From contig CBDCUO010000017.1 in NCBI GenBank assembly GCA_965222705.1, forward strand, positions 1-64,000: a stretch of DNA of 64,000 nucleotides, given 5' to 3'. A model generated the notes under the pieces. That model saw only the letters and a list, made by a program, of their open reading frames with translations, had not been told where the DNA came from and made no database searches. Below, piece by piece: positions 1-10,500 of the stretch. Source of the stretch: JAFMDF01 sp965222705 (GTDB taxonomy: Bacteria > Bacteroidota > Bacteroidia > Chitinophagales > Saprospiraceae). How positions within the stretch are numbered: the first letter of the stretch is position 1; every line of letters begins with the position of its first letter. The translations under genes and the position numbers were made by a program.

Positions 1-1
1 G

Positions 2-926
2 GCGGTTTTTGACAAATTTGCTGCCTTTCACAACGAAGTGAGCCAGCACCCCAACGTAGCTTTGATTCAACAATTGCTTTCCAATTATAAAAAGGTAAAG
101 GCTTATTATAAAGTAACAATAATCGCCTATTTTTTATTCGATAAAGATCATCCCGTTGAAAATGCAGAGGAAGGCTATTTTAAAATACAGTGCCTTTCCC
201 AATTGCACGTAAAACCCCATGAGGTGAATGTAAGTGGTATTTTTGGCAAACTAAATAATGTAGCCTGGACAAATAAAGGTCCGATTTTACCAGAAGATTT
301 GCCCGCCGAAAAAATAAAAGCCACTTTTAAAGGGAAAGAGTTGGTAGTTAGCCATGTGGACAAATTTCCCTATTTGGTCAATTTTCATATTCCCAGTGGA
401 GTTCGGGTCGTTTCTGGGTCTCAGGCTCGGTTAGGAGCCTATCTTAGCCCCGGCACAACGATTATGCCCGCCGGGTATGTCAATTTCAACGCAGGCACTT
501 TGGGCAATGCGATGATAGAAGGACGCGTTTCTGCTGGAGTAGTGGTAGGAGATAATTCTGATATTGGAGGAGGGGCTTCGATTATGGGAAACGCTGTCCG
601 GCGGTAACAGAAATGTGATTTCTATTGGCGAAAGATGTTTACTGGGAGCCAATGCCGGCACCGGAATTTCTTTGGGAGATGGCTGCACTGTAGCTGCGGG
701 GGTCTATATTACAGCTGCTGCCAAAATTGCCTTGTATAATGAAGACAAACAACCTGTGGACATCAATGGGAAAGTAGTAAAGGAAGGAAAAAATGTCGTA
801 AAGGGAACGGATTTGAATGGAAGGGCTTATCAATTGTATCTACTGGACTCCCAAACCGGAAAGTTAATCGCTAGACCCAATCAGAAACTAATTGAACTAA
901 ACGAAAGTTTACACGCAAAGGGTTAA
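2..926 (+). CDS. dapD: Tetrahydrodipicolinate N-succinyltransferase, 5'-truncated and frameshifted
   Basis: This enzyme transfers succinyl from succinyl-CoA to tetrahydrodipicolinate in lysine/diaminopimelate synthesis. The frame is open to the left edge, so the true start lies outside the window. The middle shows the left-handed beta-helix hexapeptide stretch with the family blocks NFNAGTLGNAMIEGR and SAGVVVGDNSDIGGGASIMG, then TLSGGNRNVISIG and CLLGANAGTGISLGDGC. It resembles the longer actinobacterial/Bacteroidota DapD type rather than the short E. coli type. The first frame runs to a TAA at 605-607, while the homologous protein continues in the +1 frame from about 591 to the TAA at 924-926. 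Removing one A from the AAA at 589-591 restores a continuous protein. I think sequencing error is more likely than a pseudogene because the rest is perfectly conserved. Identity is confident; intactness is not. Confidence 0.87.
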
Positions 927-936
927 TGCCTTATAT

Positions 937-976
937 GGTTAAGCTATAGCAATGAAACCTGGGCAATAGCTCAACC
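937..976. repeat. Inverted repeat after dapD
   Basis: GGTTAAGCTAT (937-947) and ATAGCTCAACC (966-976) pair at 10 of 11 positions around an 18-base loop. There is no T-run after it on either strand, so it is not a clear intrinsic terminator. It may be a weak terminator or an mRNA 3' stabiliser. Confidence 0.4.
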
Positions 977-1045
977 GTAAAATACATTACCTTCATTTGA
1001 ATTACCAAATTTTTTCCTATCATATTTATTAAAAAAATCCACTAA

Positions 1046-1867
1046 ATGAGTACTCAAGTTGCCAACACTTCAATCGCACCAAGTCTTTTTAGCGATGCGA
1101 TGATTCAGAAATACAAGAATCAGTTTTCAAATGGACAGCCCTACAAGCATTTGGTCATTGATAATTTTCTAGTAGAAAACATGGCGGATTCGCTCTATAA
1201 TAATTTTCCCAAAATCACAGAACTAAGAAAGCATTATAAAGGCTTGAATGAAAATAAATCCGAAGGGTCCAGTTTTGATAAATATGGGAACAGCTTCCTA
1301 AAAGTATTGGAAAGCATTAAATCCAAGCAATTTATTAATTGGTTAGAACAAGTAACCAGCATTAATGAACTCTCCTTGCCAGACGACCACCGGGGCGCAG
1401 GTGTTCACCAGGGAAAAAATGGGAGTTTTTTGGACATCCATGTTGACTTTAGCGTTCATCCAGTCCTAAATCTGCATCGTCGGTTAAACTTGCTAATCTT
1501 TCTAAATAAAGGCTGGAAAAAAGAATGGGGCGGATTGCTGGAATTGTGGAATGAAGATGTAAGCGTGTGTCATCAAGAAATTATCCCTGCCTATAATCGG
1601 GCGGTTATTTTTGAAACAACCGACACTTCCTACCACGGTTACGATACCATCACTGTTCCGGAAGGAGTGACTCGTAAGTCCATTTATAGCTACTACTATT
1701 CCCCACTGGGTAAAAATGTAAAATATCACGATACGATTTTCAAGCCCCGACCGACCGATTCTGCATTGAAAAAAACCCAAACCAATACCAAAGAATTGAT
1801 TAAAAATACCATTAAAAAGACGATGAGGGCAGTAGGCTTCCGCTCTATTTTTAATAAATTTGAGTGA
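1046..1867 (+). CDS. 2OG-Fe(II) oxygenase family protein
   Basis: This is a predicted cytoplasmic non-haem iron dioxygenase of the prolyl-4-hydroxylase-like 2OG-Fe(II) oxygenase superfamily, 273 residues. The iron triad is visible as H132-x-D134 (IHVDF) and H197 (SYHGY). R210 (VTRKSIY) is placed to hold 2-oxoglutarate. The block RLNLLIFLNKGWKKEWGGLLELW is the usual strand region of this fold (in part). The N-terminal 30 residues are poorly conserved, and the C-terminus is basic (residues 228-270) without a domain I recognise. The substrate cannot be told from sequence. Bacterial relatives modify proteins, amino acids or small molecules, often in glycan or natural-product loci. No operon partner is evident: dapD is 119 bp upstream and the FMN reductase about 105 bp downstream. 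Confidence 0.8.
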   Translation: MSTQVANTSIAPSLFSDAMIQKYKNQFSNGQPYKHLVIDNFLVENMADSLYNNFPKITELRKHYKGLNENKSEGSSFDKYGNSFLKVLESIKSKQFINWLEQVTSINELSLPDDHRGAGVHQGKNGSFLDIHVDFSVHPVLNLHRRLNLLIFLNKGWKKEWGGLLELWNEDVSVCHQEIIPAYNRAVIFETTDTSYHGYDTITVPEGVTRKSIYSYYYSPLGKNVKYHDTIFKPRPTDSALKKTQTNTKELIKNTIKKTMRAVGFRSIFNKFE

Positions 1868-1894
1868 GACTTCCAGAATCGGGTAGCCCGGTAA

Positions 1895-1908
1895 TAGCTA
1901 ATTAGCTA
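1895..1908. repeat. Perfect 14-bp palindrome
   Basis: TAGCTAATTAGCTA is a perfect palindrome, lying 27 bp after the oxygenase stop and 65 bp before the FMN reductase start. It could be an operator or part of a transcript end. No T-run follows. Confidence 0.35.
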
Positions 1909-1973
1909 GAGGAAAAAAATAAAAAAGGTAATTTTGCCTCTCAATTAGCTTAACCAATCCAAAAATACAAAGA

Positions 1974-2499
1974 ATGATAACGGTTGTCATAGGAACAAAT
2001 GCAATTGACGGCAATACGGCTTCTGTGGCAACCGTCTATGAACAATATCTGGCGACAAAAAAAGGTAGCCTACCAAATGCTGGATTTAAAAGAAATGCCA
2101 ACAGACATTATCGCACCAGATATGTACTTTAATCGGAAGCCTTCCTTTGTCCAGTTTCAGCAAAAATTTTTATTTCCAACTGAAAAGTATATCCTTCTCA
2201 TTCCCGAATATAACGGAGGCATCCCAGGCATCTTCAAATTGATGATGGACGCTAGCGATATTACGAAAGCTTGGTGGGGGAAAAAAGCGGCTATTACCGG
2301 AGTAGCGGCTGGCAGGGCCGGAAATGCCAGAGGATTAGATATGCTGACCAATTGCCTGCATTACTTGAAAATGCAAGTGCATTATAATAAAATCCCCATT
2401 TCCAGAATTCAAGAATTATTAGATAGGCAGGGAAATCTGGTAGATAAAACGACCATTGAACTCATTCGCACACAAGTGGATCAATTCATTGATTTTTGA
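1974..2499 (+). CDS. NADPH-dependent FMN reductase family protein, frameshifted
   Basis: This flavodoxin-fold reductase reduces FMN or small substrates with NAD(P)H. The ATG at 1974 gives MITVVIGTNAIDGNTASVAT, with the flavin-phosphate loop (GTN...GNTAS) expected at the N-terminus. This frame ends soon after a run of seven A (2057-2063). The rest of the domain (KEMPTDIIAPDMYF, LLIPEYNGGIPGIFKLMMD, WWGKKAAITGVAAGRAGNARGLD) continues in the +1 frame to the stop at 2497-2499. With six A the protein is continuous at about 174 residues, normal for the family. An internal start at 1999 would lose the FMN loop and is not credible. The gene ends 10 bp from the convergent glgC stop. The physiological substrate is unknown. 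Confidence 0.8.
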
Positions 2500-2509
2500 C
2501 AACCTAATT

Positions 2510-3793
2510 TTACCTAACCCCTATCTTGGCTCTATTTTTTATGACCGCTCCTTTTTTTAAGACAATAATGCCATCTTTAATACAATAGGTTGGCGTTTCT
2601 TTATCTTGCAATTCGACTCCTCCCCTAATGGTCACATTATCCCCAATTCTACAATCTTTATCAATAATAGCATTTTCGATCAGGCAGTTTTTGCCGATGC
2701 CTAGCGCAATGCCATTATTATTCCTGATGGCTTCGATTTCTTTTAAGGTTTCAAAGTAATCATTCCCCATAATGATTGCTTTATGGATAACGGAACGGTC
2801 GCCAATTCTGGCACGGATACCAATGACAGAAGTCTCGACTTTATCCGCTTCGACAATAGACCCTTCTGCTACCAAAGCTCTTCTGAAATAAGTCCCCAAA
2901 ATTTTAGAAGGAGGCAACATTCTCGGCCGCGTATGGATAGGGTTATCGCTATCAAATAAATTAAATTCGGGGATGTGATCGGTCAATTCCAGGTTAGCTT
3001 CAAAAAAAGAACGAATATTTCCAATGTCCGTCCAGTATCCGTCATATTGAAAACTGGCAACTTTATAGTCTGTCTTGATAGCTGCAGGAATGATTTCCTT
3101 ACCAAAATCGGTTGCCTTTGGATACTCTGCAAATAGTTTTTTTATGACATTTTTGCCAAAAACATAAATACCCATAGAGGCCAAATAGTGCTTTCCTGCT
3201 TCCTTGTCTTTTTGTGGAACTTCCGATTGCCACTCCGACAAAATGGAAGCTTCTGGCTTCTCAACGAAAGAATTAATGTAACCTTTTTTGTTCACTTTCA
3301 TGATACCGAAGGACGGCGCATCTCGATCATTTACAGGAATGGTGGCAATCGTAACATCTGCTTTCTGCTGTATGTGGTACTTCGCTAAATGTTCAAAATT
3401 CATTTGGTATAATTGGTCACCGGACAGGATCAAAATATAGTCAAATTCATGATTGACCAAATGAACCATGCACTGTTTTACCGCATCAGCTGTCCCCTGA
3501 AACCACTGTTCGCTTTCCCTCCTTTGCTCTGCCGCCAAAATATCTACAAAGCCTCTGCTAAAAATGTCAAAATGATAGGTATTCTTGATGTGTTTATTGA
3601 GCGAAGCAGAGTTGAATTGAGTCAATACGAACATCCGCTTTACACCCGAATTCAAGCAATTGGAAATAGGGATATCAATCAATCGGTATTTCCCCCCGAC
3701 TGGCACCGCAGGCTTGGAGCGTTGCTCGGTCAAAGGATAAAGTCGGGTTCCTGCTCCACCGCCCAAAATCATCGAAATCATTTTTATCTTCAT
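2510..3793 (-). CDS. glgC: Glucose-1-phosphate adenylyltransferase
   Basis: This enzyme makes ADP-glucose and pyrophosphate from glucose-1-phosphate and ATP, the committed step of bacterial glycogen synthesis. The N-terminus has the nucleotidyltransferase signature GGGAGTRLYPLTEQRSKPAV, followed by GGKYRLIDIPISNC. FVEKPE and WTDIGNIRSFFEANLEL are also typical. The C-terminal third is a left-handed beta-helix of hexapeptides (IGIRARIGDRSVI to IKNRAKIGVR). The ATG at 3793 (MKIKMISMILGGG) gives 427 residues, the family length. The frame opens two codons earlier with a TTG, which I do not prefer. It is the second gene after glgA on the same strand (114 bp gap), consistent with a glgA-glgC glycogen operon. 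Confidence 0.95.
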   Translation of the reverse strand: MKIKMISMILGGGAGTRLYPLTEQRSKPAVPVGGKYRLIDIPISNCLNSGVKRMFVLTQFNSASLNKHIKNTYHFDIFSRGFVDILAAEQRRESEQWFQGTADAVKQCMVHLVNHEFDYILILSGDQLYQMNFEHLAKYHIQQKADVTIATIPVNDRDAPSFGIMKVNKKGYINSFVEKPEASILSEWQSEVPQKDKEAGKHYLASMGIYVFGKNVIKKLFAEYPKATDFGKEIIPAAIKTDYKVASFQYDGYWTDIGNIRSFFEANLELTDHIPEFNLFDSDNPIHTRPRMLPPSKILGTYFRRALVAEGSIVEADKVETSVIGIRARIGDRSVIHKAIIMGNDYFETLKEIEAIRNNNGIALGIGKNCLIENAIIDKDCRIGDNVTIRGGVELQDKETPTYCIKDGIIVLKKGAVIKNRAKIGVR

Positions 3794-3907
3794 ATTCAAT
3801 TCAGGTATTTTTCTCCCGATTTTATATAGGGAGTTAAAAAAATATATTTCCTTTTTGTCATTTCACAAATTAAGGGGCTAATGCTAAGTTTTCTTATCGC
3901 CTGTCAC

Positions 3908-5341
3908 CTAATCAGCAGTCAAATCTTTGTAGAGTGCTTTATATTTTGCAGCAGAATTTTCCCAGGAATAATCTATTTTCATAATCCGATTTCTGACCGC
4001 TTCGAACCATGCTTTATTTTTGTACAAATCCGTGGCGCGCCATAGTGCCAATGCAGCATCTTCTGCAGTCAAATAGGTAAATTGAATACCACTGCCATCA
4101 GGCAATCCAATGTCTGTGACGGTATCTTTTAGCCCACCCACTGCCCGCGCAATCGGAATGGTGCCATAACGCATAGCATATAGCTGATTCAAACCACAGG
4201 GTTCTACTTTTGAGGGCATTAAGAGAAAGTCGGAACCAGCATATAATTGATGCGCCAAGCCTTCATTATACTCTAAAGCTACATCTACAAAATCGGGAAA
4301 GCGCCGCTTTAAACCGGTCAACGCTGTGTGCAGATATGGCACACCTGTTCCTAATATTATAAAAGCCGCCTTACCCCCATGCGCCAGAAACTGCTCGATC
4401 ATAGGAGCTAATAAATGCGCCCCCTTTTCCCCTGCCAATCTGCCGATAAAAGTTATTAGAGGTAAATCTTTCTGAATAGTAAACCTTTTTAGCAGTCTTT
4501 CTCGATTTCTTGTCTTAAAAACGGAAAGGCTTCGCTTTAGAGGATGCAATAAATGTTTGTCTGTTTTAGGGTTCCATACCTGAATGTCTATCCCATTTAA
4601 AATGCCTATTGACTTGGCTTTTTCATCTTGCAATAGAGATTCCAGTCCATTGGATTTTGTACTTAACTCTTCCATATAGGTCGGCGAAACGGTCGTCAAT
4701 TTCCAGCAGCATTTAATCGCAGCAGCGAGTGGATTAATAAGTCCATTCCAGTCTAACAGCCCGGCAGTTCGGCCGTCGTATAAAGGTAATAGATTGGCCT
4801 TATCCCAACCAAAAGCACCGTGGTATTCGCCATTATGAATAGTGAAAACAGTAGGAATCTTTGCCAATAGATCAAACTCGGGACAATGTTGAGTGATAAA
4901 AGGAATCAATCCGGTATGGTGGTCATGGCAATGCAAGATTCTGGGTAAACTTTCCCTTTCTTTTAACCATAATAAAACCGATCGCTGAAAACTAAGACTC
5001 CTTTCTACTTCATCTGTATAACCATGCCCTTCTTCGTTTAAATACACCCCCGGGCGATCAAATTTTCCTGGAATGTCCACTACAAATAATGGAAAGGCGA
5101 TTCCTTTTCCACTTAGTTCTTGGATAGAACAGTCAATTTTTTCCTCCCCTAACAAAAAACTGCCCGTCCACAAGGTTTCCCAATGCTGTGCCAATATCCA
5201 TTTCGTCTGATACTTGGGAATAATAACCGCCGCAGAAAAGCCTGATTTGCTAAGATACTTAGGCAAGGCACCTGCAACGTCCCCCAATCCTCCAGCTTTG
5301 GCTGCTGGATAACATTCGGCACTTACGTGAAGTACTTTCAT
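3908..5341 (-). CDS. glgA: Glycogen/starch synthase, ADP-glucose type (GT5)
   Basis: This enzyme adds glucose from ADP-glucose to the non-reducing ends of alpha-1,4-glucan. It has 477 residues, the family size. The GT5 hallmark KAGGLGDV (K15) lies near the N-terminus after MKVLHVSAECYP. Further marks are LHCHDHHTGL, VFTIHNGEYHG, FIGRLAGEKGAHLL and the C-terminal donor-site stretch LLMPSKVEPCGLNQLYAMRYGTIPI (in part), followed by GGLKDTV. It lies upstream of glgC on the same strand and is probably co-transcribed with it. No branching enzyme or phosphorylase is in the window. Confidence 0.95.
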   Translation of the reverse strand: MKVLHVSAECYPAAKAGGLGDVAGALPKYLSKSGFSAAVIIPKYQTKWILAQHWETLWTGSFLLGEEKIDCSIQELSGKGIAFPLFVVDIPGKFDRPGVYLNEEGHGYTDEVERSLSFQRSVLLWLKERESLPRILHCHDHHTGLIPFITQHCPEFDLLAKIPTVFTIHNGEYHGAFGWDKANLLPLYDGRTAGLLDWNGLINPLAAAIKCCWKLTTVSPTYMEELSTKSNGLESLLQDEKAKSIGILNGIDIQVWNPKTDKHLLHPLKRSLSVFKTRNRERLLKRFTIQKDLPLITFIGRLAGEKGAHLLAPMIEQFLAHGGKAAFIILGTGVPYLHTALTGLKRRFPDFVDVALEYNEGLAHQLYAGSDFLLMPSKVEPCGLNQLYAMRYGTIPIARAVGGLKDTVTDIGLPDGSGIQFTYLTAEDAALALWRATDLYKNKAWFEAVRNRIMKIDYSWENSAAKYKALYKDLTAD

Positions 5342-5929
5342 TGAAAAGTTTTTGGCTTAACAATTTTTGGCCTTTGAAGCAGGCAAAAAGGTTTGAGTAT
5401 GATACAAATTTGCTTGGGCTTGCACGCTAAATTTCGATAGTAAAAGGCCCTAATACAAATTCGCGCTGCCTGCTAAGATTTTGGCTAAAGATAGCACTTA
5501 TTTTTTATTTTTGATTTAAACAGGCACAAAAAACATAAAATTAATTATAATTTAATGTAAATTTTAATGCGCTGTAAATCAATTAACTAAGTAATGCTCA
5601 AAAATTGCCTCCCCTCTTTTCACTCAAAAAATTAGCTTAAAAAAGTCCATGCTCCATCGCTTGTTTCTACACTAATTCTTTGAAATCGGGACTAAGACAC
5701 TGCAAAACTAAATGGGCTAGCGAAGATACAACTTTTGCTGATTTGGCATAACATCCAATCTCTGACATTTCTCAACTTCGACACTCGAAACTTTTTATTA
5801 TTCCCCAAATCCTTCTAAACTTGTAACTTTTTTAATGGTTCTAGTACCGATGAAAAAATAAATTCGCAAAATTAGCCTGATTTTTGGCTATTTTACTACC
5901 AGAACAAATCTGGTCATTAAATAATAACC
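5342..5929. other. 588-bp AT-rich divergent intergenic region
   Basis: This separates glgA (leftward) from the MCE gene (rightward) and should hold both promoters. No gene, tRNA or long repeat is visible. A small hairpin, ACCAGA-ACAAA-TCTGGT (5898-5914), sits 15 bp before the MCE start and could affect its translation. I did not find a convincing Bacteroidota promoter (TTTG / TAnnTTTG) at the expected place. Confidence 0.5.
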
Positions 5930-6961
5930 ATGTCAAACGAAACTAAAGTTGGTCTGCTAGCCGTCATCGTTATTGCCATATCCATTTTTGGTTATAATTT
6001 TTTAAAAGGAGTAAATATCCTGAGCGCCCCTAATTTGCTCTATGCAACTTACAAAAATGTGGCTTCTCTAACCGTTTCTTCCCCTATTATCATCAACGGA
6101 TTGCAAGTAGGGGTGGTAAAAGACATTTATTTCCAAGAGGATATGCAGACGATTGAAGTAGAAATGAATATTGAAAAAGATTTTAAAATACCTAAAGATG
6201 CAGAAGCAGTCATCACCTCTACCGGACTAATGGGCGGAACAGCCGTTTATATAAAATACAAAGGCATTTGCTCCGACCTAGACTGTGCGCAAAGTGGAGA
6301 TCATCTAAAAGGACGAATTGCCTCAGCCCTAGAGGCTTTTATCGGAGAGCCGGAAGAACTCAATCCCTATTTTAATACGATAAGGAAGAACATCGGTCCC
6401 GTGCTGGATACGGTAAAAACAAGATTGACCGACCCAAATTCGGATGATGCACTCTCTAAAAGCATTCGAGATATAGCTCTTGTATTAGAAAATTTAAAAA
6501 CTACTACTGCCAACCTAAACAGAATGGTTTTAGCCAATTCAAGACCACTAAACGATGTGCTAAAAAATGCGGAATCGCTCACAGGAAATTTAAAGGCAAA
6601 TAACCAAAGTATTAAAGGCATCATCCAAAATGCAGATTCGCTAACTGGCAATATAGCAGAACTGGAACTAAAAACGACCTTGGACAGTGCCAATCTAGCC
6701 ATTGCCAGCCTAAAAACCACGATGCAATCTGCTGATCAAGCCGTCGGACAATTAACCCAGCTACTTGAAAAAATTAATCACGGGGAAGGAGCTATTGGAA
6801 AACTAATGACGGACGAAACGATTATTACCCAATTTAAGGATGCTGCTTTTCGATTGGATACCTTTTTGACTGACTTTCAGGAGCGACCCTACCGCTATAT
6901 GCCTTTGAAAAGCAGAAAGAAGGTAAAAAAATTTGATAAACTAGATAGTAAAGGAAATTAG
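5930..6961 (+). CDS. MCE/MlaD family lipid-transport protein
   Basis: This is a membrane-anchored protein of the MCE family, whose members form rings that move phospholipids between inner and outer membranes with MlaEF-type ABC partners. It has 343 residues. One N-terminal transmembrane helix (about residues 8-26) is followed by the MCE domain (about 37-115, with VASLTVSSPIIINGLQVG and STGLMGGTAVYIKY). A long helical, Asn/Leu-rich coiled region (about 140-290) contains two near copies, NAESLTGNLKANNQSIKGI and NADSLTGNIAELELKT. The tail is basic. The mlaE/mlaF partners are not adjacent, so they must be encoded elsewhere if they exist. The neighbours say little about function. Confidence 0.85.
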   Translation: MSNETKVGLLAVIVIAISIFGYNFLKGVNILSAPNLLYATYKNVASLTVSSPIIINGLQVGVVKDIYFQEDMQTIEVEMNIEKDFKIPKDAEAVITSTGLMGGTAVYIKYKGICSDLDCAQSGDHLKGRIASALEAFIGEPEELNPYFNTIRKNIGPVLDTVKTRLTDPNSDDALSKSIRDIALVLENLKTTTANLNRMVLANSRPLNDVLKNAESLTGNLKANNQSIKGIIQNADSLTGNIAELELKTTLDSANLAIASLKTTMQSADQAVGQLTQLLEKINHGEGAIGKLMTDETIITQFKDAAFRLDTFLTDFQERPYRYMPLKSRKKVKKFDKLDSKGN

Positions 6962-7037
6962 AATGCTTATTTTTGGAGCCTTTAAATCCGTAAGTCAGAT
7001 TAACGATCCACTTTATAATCTTCGAAAATAAACAAGT

Positions 7038-7526
7038 ATGAAAAATTTATTTTTTGCCGTTTTCTCATTGATATTGTTAAGTGCTTGCCAGCAAAATTCT
7101 TCTATTTCTCAAATAGAAAAAACAAGCCAAGAAAATACAGTGGAATTCGATGCCGAACTCGCTAAAGAACTTGGTGCGAATCCCTATGGAATGCGTCGAT
7201 ATGTCATGGCTTTTTTAAAAAAAGGTCCTAATCGAGATCGAGACTCGCTAGCCGCTGCTCAATTGCAGGCCGCTCATTTAGCTAATATTGGAAAATTAGC
7301 AAAGGAAGGAAAATTGTCCTTGGCGGGTCCTTTTCTGGATGATGGAGTTATTAGGGGCATTTATATTTTCAATGTGACCTCTATTGAAGAAGCAAAAGCT
7401 CTAACAGAAACTGATCCGGCTATTCAAGCGGGTAGTTTGGTCATGGAATTACACCCCTGGTATGGTTCGGCAGCTTTAATGAAGGTCAACGAGATTCATT
7501 CCCATTTGGCGAAAGAATCTTTTTAA
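7038..7526 (+). CDS. Lipoprotein with YCII-related domain
   Basis: This is a predicted lipoprotein of 162 residues. The signal peptide MKNLFFAVFSLILLSAC ends in a lipobox with the lipidated Cys at residue 17. Residues about 50-150 resemble the YCII-like dimeric alpha/beta fold: MRRYVMAFLKKGPNRD, LAAAQLQAAHLANIGKLAKEGKL, LAGPFLDDGVIRGIYIF, EEAKALTETDPAIQAG. The His of HLANIGKL and the Asp of LTETDPA sit where YCII proteins keep polar active-site residues. The function of this domain is largely unassigned. It ends 35 bp before the tricorn-like protease on the same strand and may be co-transcribed with it. Confidence 0.75.
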   Translation: MKNLFFAVFSLILLSACQQNSSISQIEKTSQENTVEFDAELAKELGANPYGMRRYVMAFLKKGPNRDRDSLAAAQLQAAHLANIGKLAKEGKLSLAGPFLDDGVIRGIYIFNVTSIEEAKALTETDPAIQAGSLVMELHPWYGSAALMKVNEIHSHLAKESF

Positions 7527-7561
7527 ATAATCCCTTTTTTGACAAATAATCTAAAACTAAA

Positions 7562-10500
7562 ATGCAAAACAGAACTATCAAATTTTATCAAATACTTCGC
7601 TTGGCGACTGGCTTTTTCGCTTTGCTATTTTCTTTATCACTAAATGCCCAAAATCCACTATGGATGCGCTATCCGGCGATTTCTCCCGATGGGCAATCCA
7701 TTGTGTTCAGTCATAAAGGCAACCTCTATAAAGCCGCTGCAAAAGGCGGTGCAGCCATTCCCTTGACCCTGCATCCCCGACATGACTATTATCCAGTCTG
7801 GTCAAAAGACGGAGAGCATATAGCTTTTGCTTCCAATCGTTATGGCAATTTTGATGTTTTTTTAATTACTAAAAATGGCAGTACCCCCAAACGGCTAACC
7901 TTTCATTCTGCCCATGACTATCCTTCTAGCTTCTCTACTGATAATCAATCGGTTATCTTTAGTTCTACTCGACTAGATGCTCGAGAAAATCGGCAGTTTC
8001 CTTCTGGTAGGCTACCGGAATTGTACCAGGTGGGGATAGACGGTGGACGGCCGAAGCAGTTAATTACTACGCCTGCCCTCAATGTCAGTTTTAATAGCGA
8101 TGGTAGCAAAATGCTTCTGGAAGAAGTCAAGGGCTATGAAGACCCTTTCAGGAAACACCACACTTCTTCTATCACCAGAGATATTTGGGTTTTTGATACA
8201 CAAGACAGTTCTTTTCAGCAACTGACTTACTTTAAAGGAGAAGACCGAGACCCTGTCTTCGCAGCAAACGGTACAGATTTTTTCTATTTATCAGAAAAAA
8301 ATGGAACGTTCAATGTTTATAAATCAGCATTAAAAAATGCCGGACAACCGATGCAAATTTCCAATTTTGACTTGCACCCCGTCCGATATTTGAGTAGGGC
8401 CAATGATGGCACGCTTTGCTATACTTTTAATGGAGAGATTTATACTCAACAAGAAAACGGTAATCCAAAGAAAGTAGCAATTAGCATATCCGTAGATGAC
8501 TTGGCAAATCCCATAGTCATTCAATCAGTCAATAGTGATATTTCTGAAATGGTTCTATCGCCCAATGGCAAAGAAATAGCCGTCATTTACAGAGGGGAAG
8601 TGTTCGTTACTGCGGTGGATGGCTCCCTGACCAAGCGCATTACCAACACGCCCGAACAAGAACGCTCCATTAATTTTAGCCCGGATGGAAAGCATTTAAC
8701 CTATGCCAGTGAACGCAATAATAGTTGGAATATTTATAAAACTACTTTTAGCAAAAAAGGCGAAAGGTATTTTATGAATGCGACTATTCTAAAAGAAACA
8801 CCTGTTTTAGAAACAGATAAGGAAACCTTTCAACCTGCTTTCTCTCCTGACGGAAAAGAAATTGCCTTTATAGAAGAACGCACCCAATTAAAAGTCATTA
8901 ATTTAGCGACTAAACAAGTGAGGACGATACTAGATGGTAGCAATACTTTTTCCTACGCAGATGGGGACCAAAGCTTTGAATGGAGTCCCGATGGCAAATG
9001 GTTTTTGGTGGATTTTTTACCTGACCGGTATTGGTTTGACGAGGCGGGCTTAATTAGTTCGGATGGCAAAGGCAAGGTGCATAACCTGACCCAAAGCGGC
9101 TTTTATGATTCTGGCGCTCAATGGGCAAAAAAAGGAGAAATGATGATTTGGGGGACGGATAAAAGCGGCCTGCACGGCGTAGCGAAAACGGGACCCTTTG
9201 AAATGGATATTTATGCCCTGTTTTTTACAAAAAAAGCCTTTGAAGAATTCAAAATGAGCAAGGAAGAGTACGAACTATACAAAGAGCAAAAGGAAGAGGA
9301 GGAAAAGGAAAAGAAAGAAAAAGACGACAAAAAGAAAAAAGGCAAAAAGAATAAAGACAAAGAAAAGGACGAGAAAGAAGAAGAAAAACTGGATAGCGTA
9401 AAAATTGATTGGCAAGGTTTGAGCGATCGAAAAGTCCGCTTAACAATCCACTCTTCCCGACTATCAGACGCTAAGCTGACACCGGACGGTAAATACCTGC
9501 TTTATTTTAGTCGAACAGAAAAGGGCTATGACCTATGGCGTACTAATTTAAGGGAAAAGGAAACCAAAATTCTAACCAAATTTGGCACTGGACGTGGTTC
9601 GCTACAGCTGGACAAGGAGGGCAAAAATGTCTTTGTATTAAGTGGTGGAAAAATTTCTAAAGTAGAAATTGAATCGGGGGACAAGAAAAGCATCACAGTT
9701 AGTGGAGAGATGGAACTCAATGAAAACGCCGAGCGGGCTTATTTATTTGACCACGTAGTTCGACAAGTTCGCAAAAAATTTCACGATGTCAATTTGCACG
9801 GCGCACAATGGGATACCCTGGCGAAGGATTATAAAAAATTCCTGCCCTACATCAATAATAATTATGATTTCGCAGAGTTGCTTAGTGAATTGCTGGGCGA
9901 ATTAAACGCTTCGCATACTGGCGGCCGATACCGTTTCTCTGATCCCAAAGGAGACCAAACGGCAACCCTGGGCGTTTTTTATGATCCAAATTATACAGGT
10001 AATGGATTGAAAATCAGTGAGATAATAGATAAAAGTCCTTTGCTTCAGAAAGATAGTAAAATTGAAGTGGGAACGATTATTGAAAAAATTGACGGCGTAG
10101 CAATTACTCCTGATAAAAACTATTTTCCCTTGCTCAACCGAAAAGCAGGCAAGGTGGTTTTGCTATTGCTCTATAATCCCTCTACCCAAAAACGTTGGGA
10201 AGAAAAGATAAAACCAATTTCTTTGAGGGCAGAAAACCAATTGCTCTACGAGCGTTGGATTCAAAGAAACCGAAAAAATGTCCACGAGCTATCCAATGGC
10301 CGCATTGGTTATATGCACATTCGAAGCATGGGCGATGCCAGTTTTCGAGAGTTTTTGGATGATGTCATGGGCGAAGAGGTAAATCGAGAAGCTATTATCG
10401 TTGATTCTCGATTTAATGGTGGCGGCGATTTAGTAGATGATTTGACGACCTTTTTAAGTGGTGTCAAATATATGGAATTCAAAGGTAGAGATCGCATGAT

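Noticed and set aside
586..592. GGGAAAC, a textbook -1 ribosomal slippery heptamer (in phase as G GGA AAC) at the dapD break
   Set aside because: Restoring the protein needs a +1 shift (one base skipped). A -1 slip gives an unrelated reading (R-C-P-A-V). The site is coincidence or the result of an extra A.
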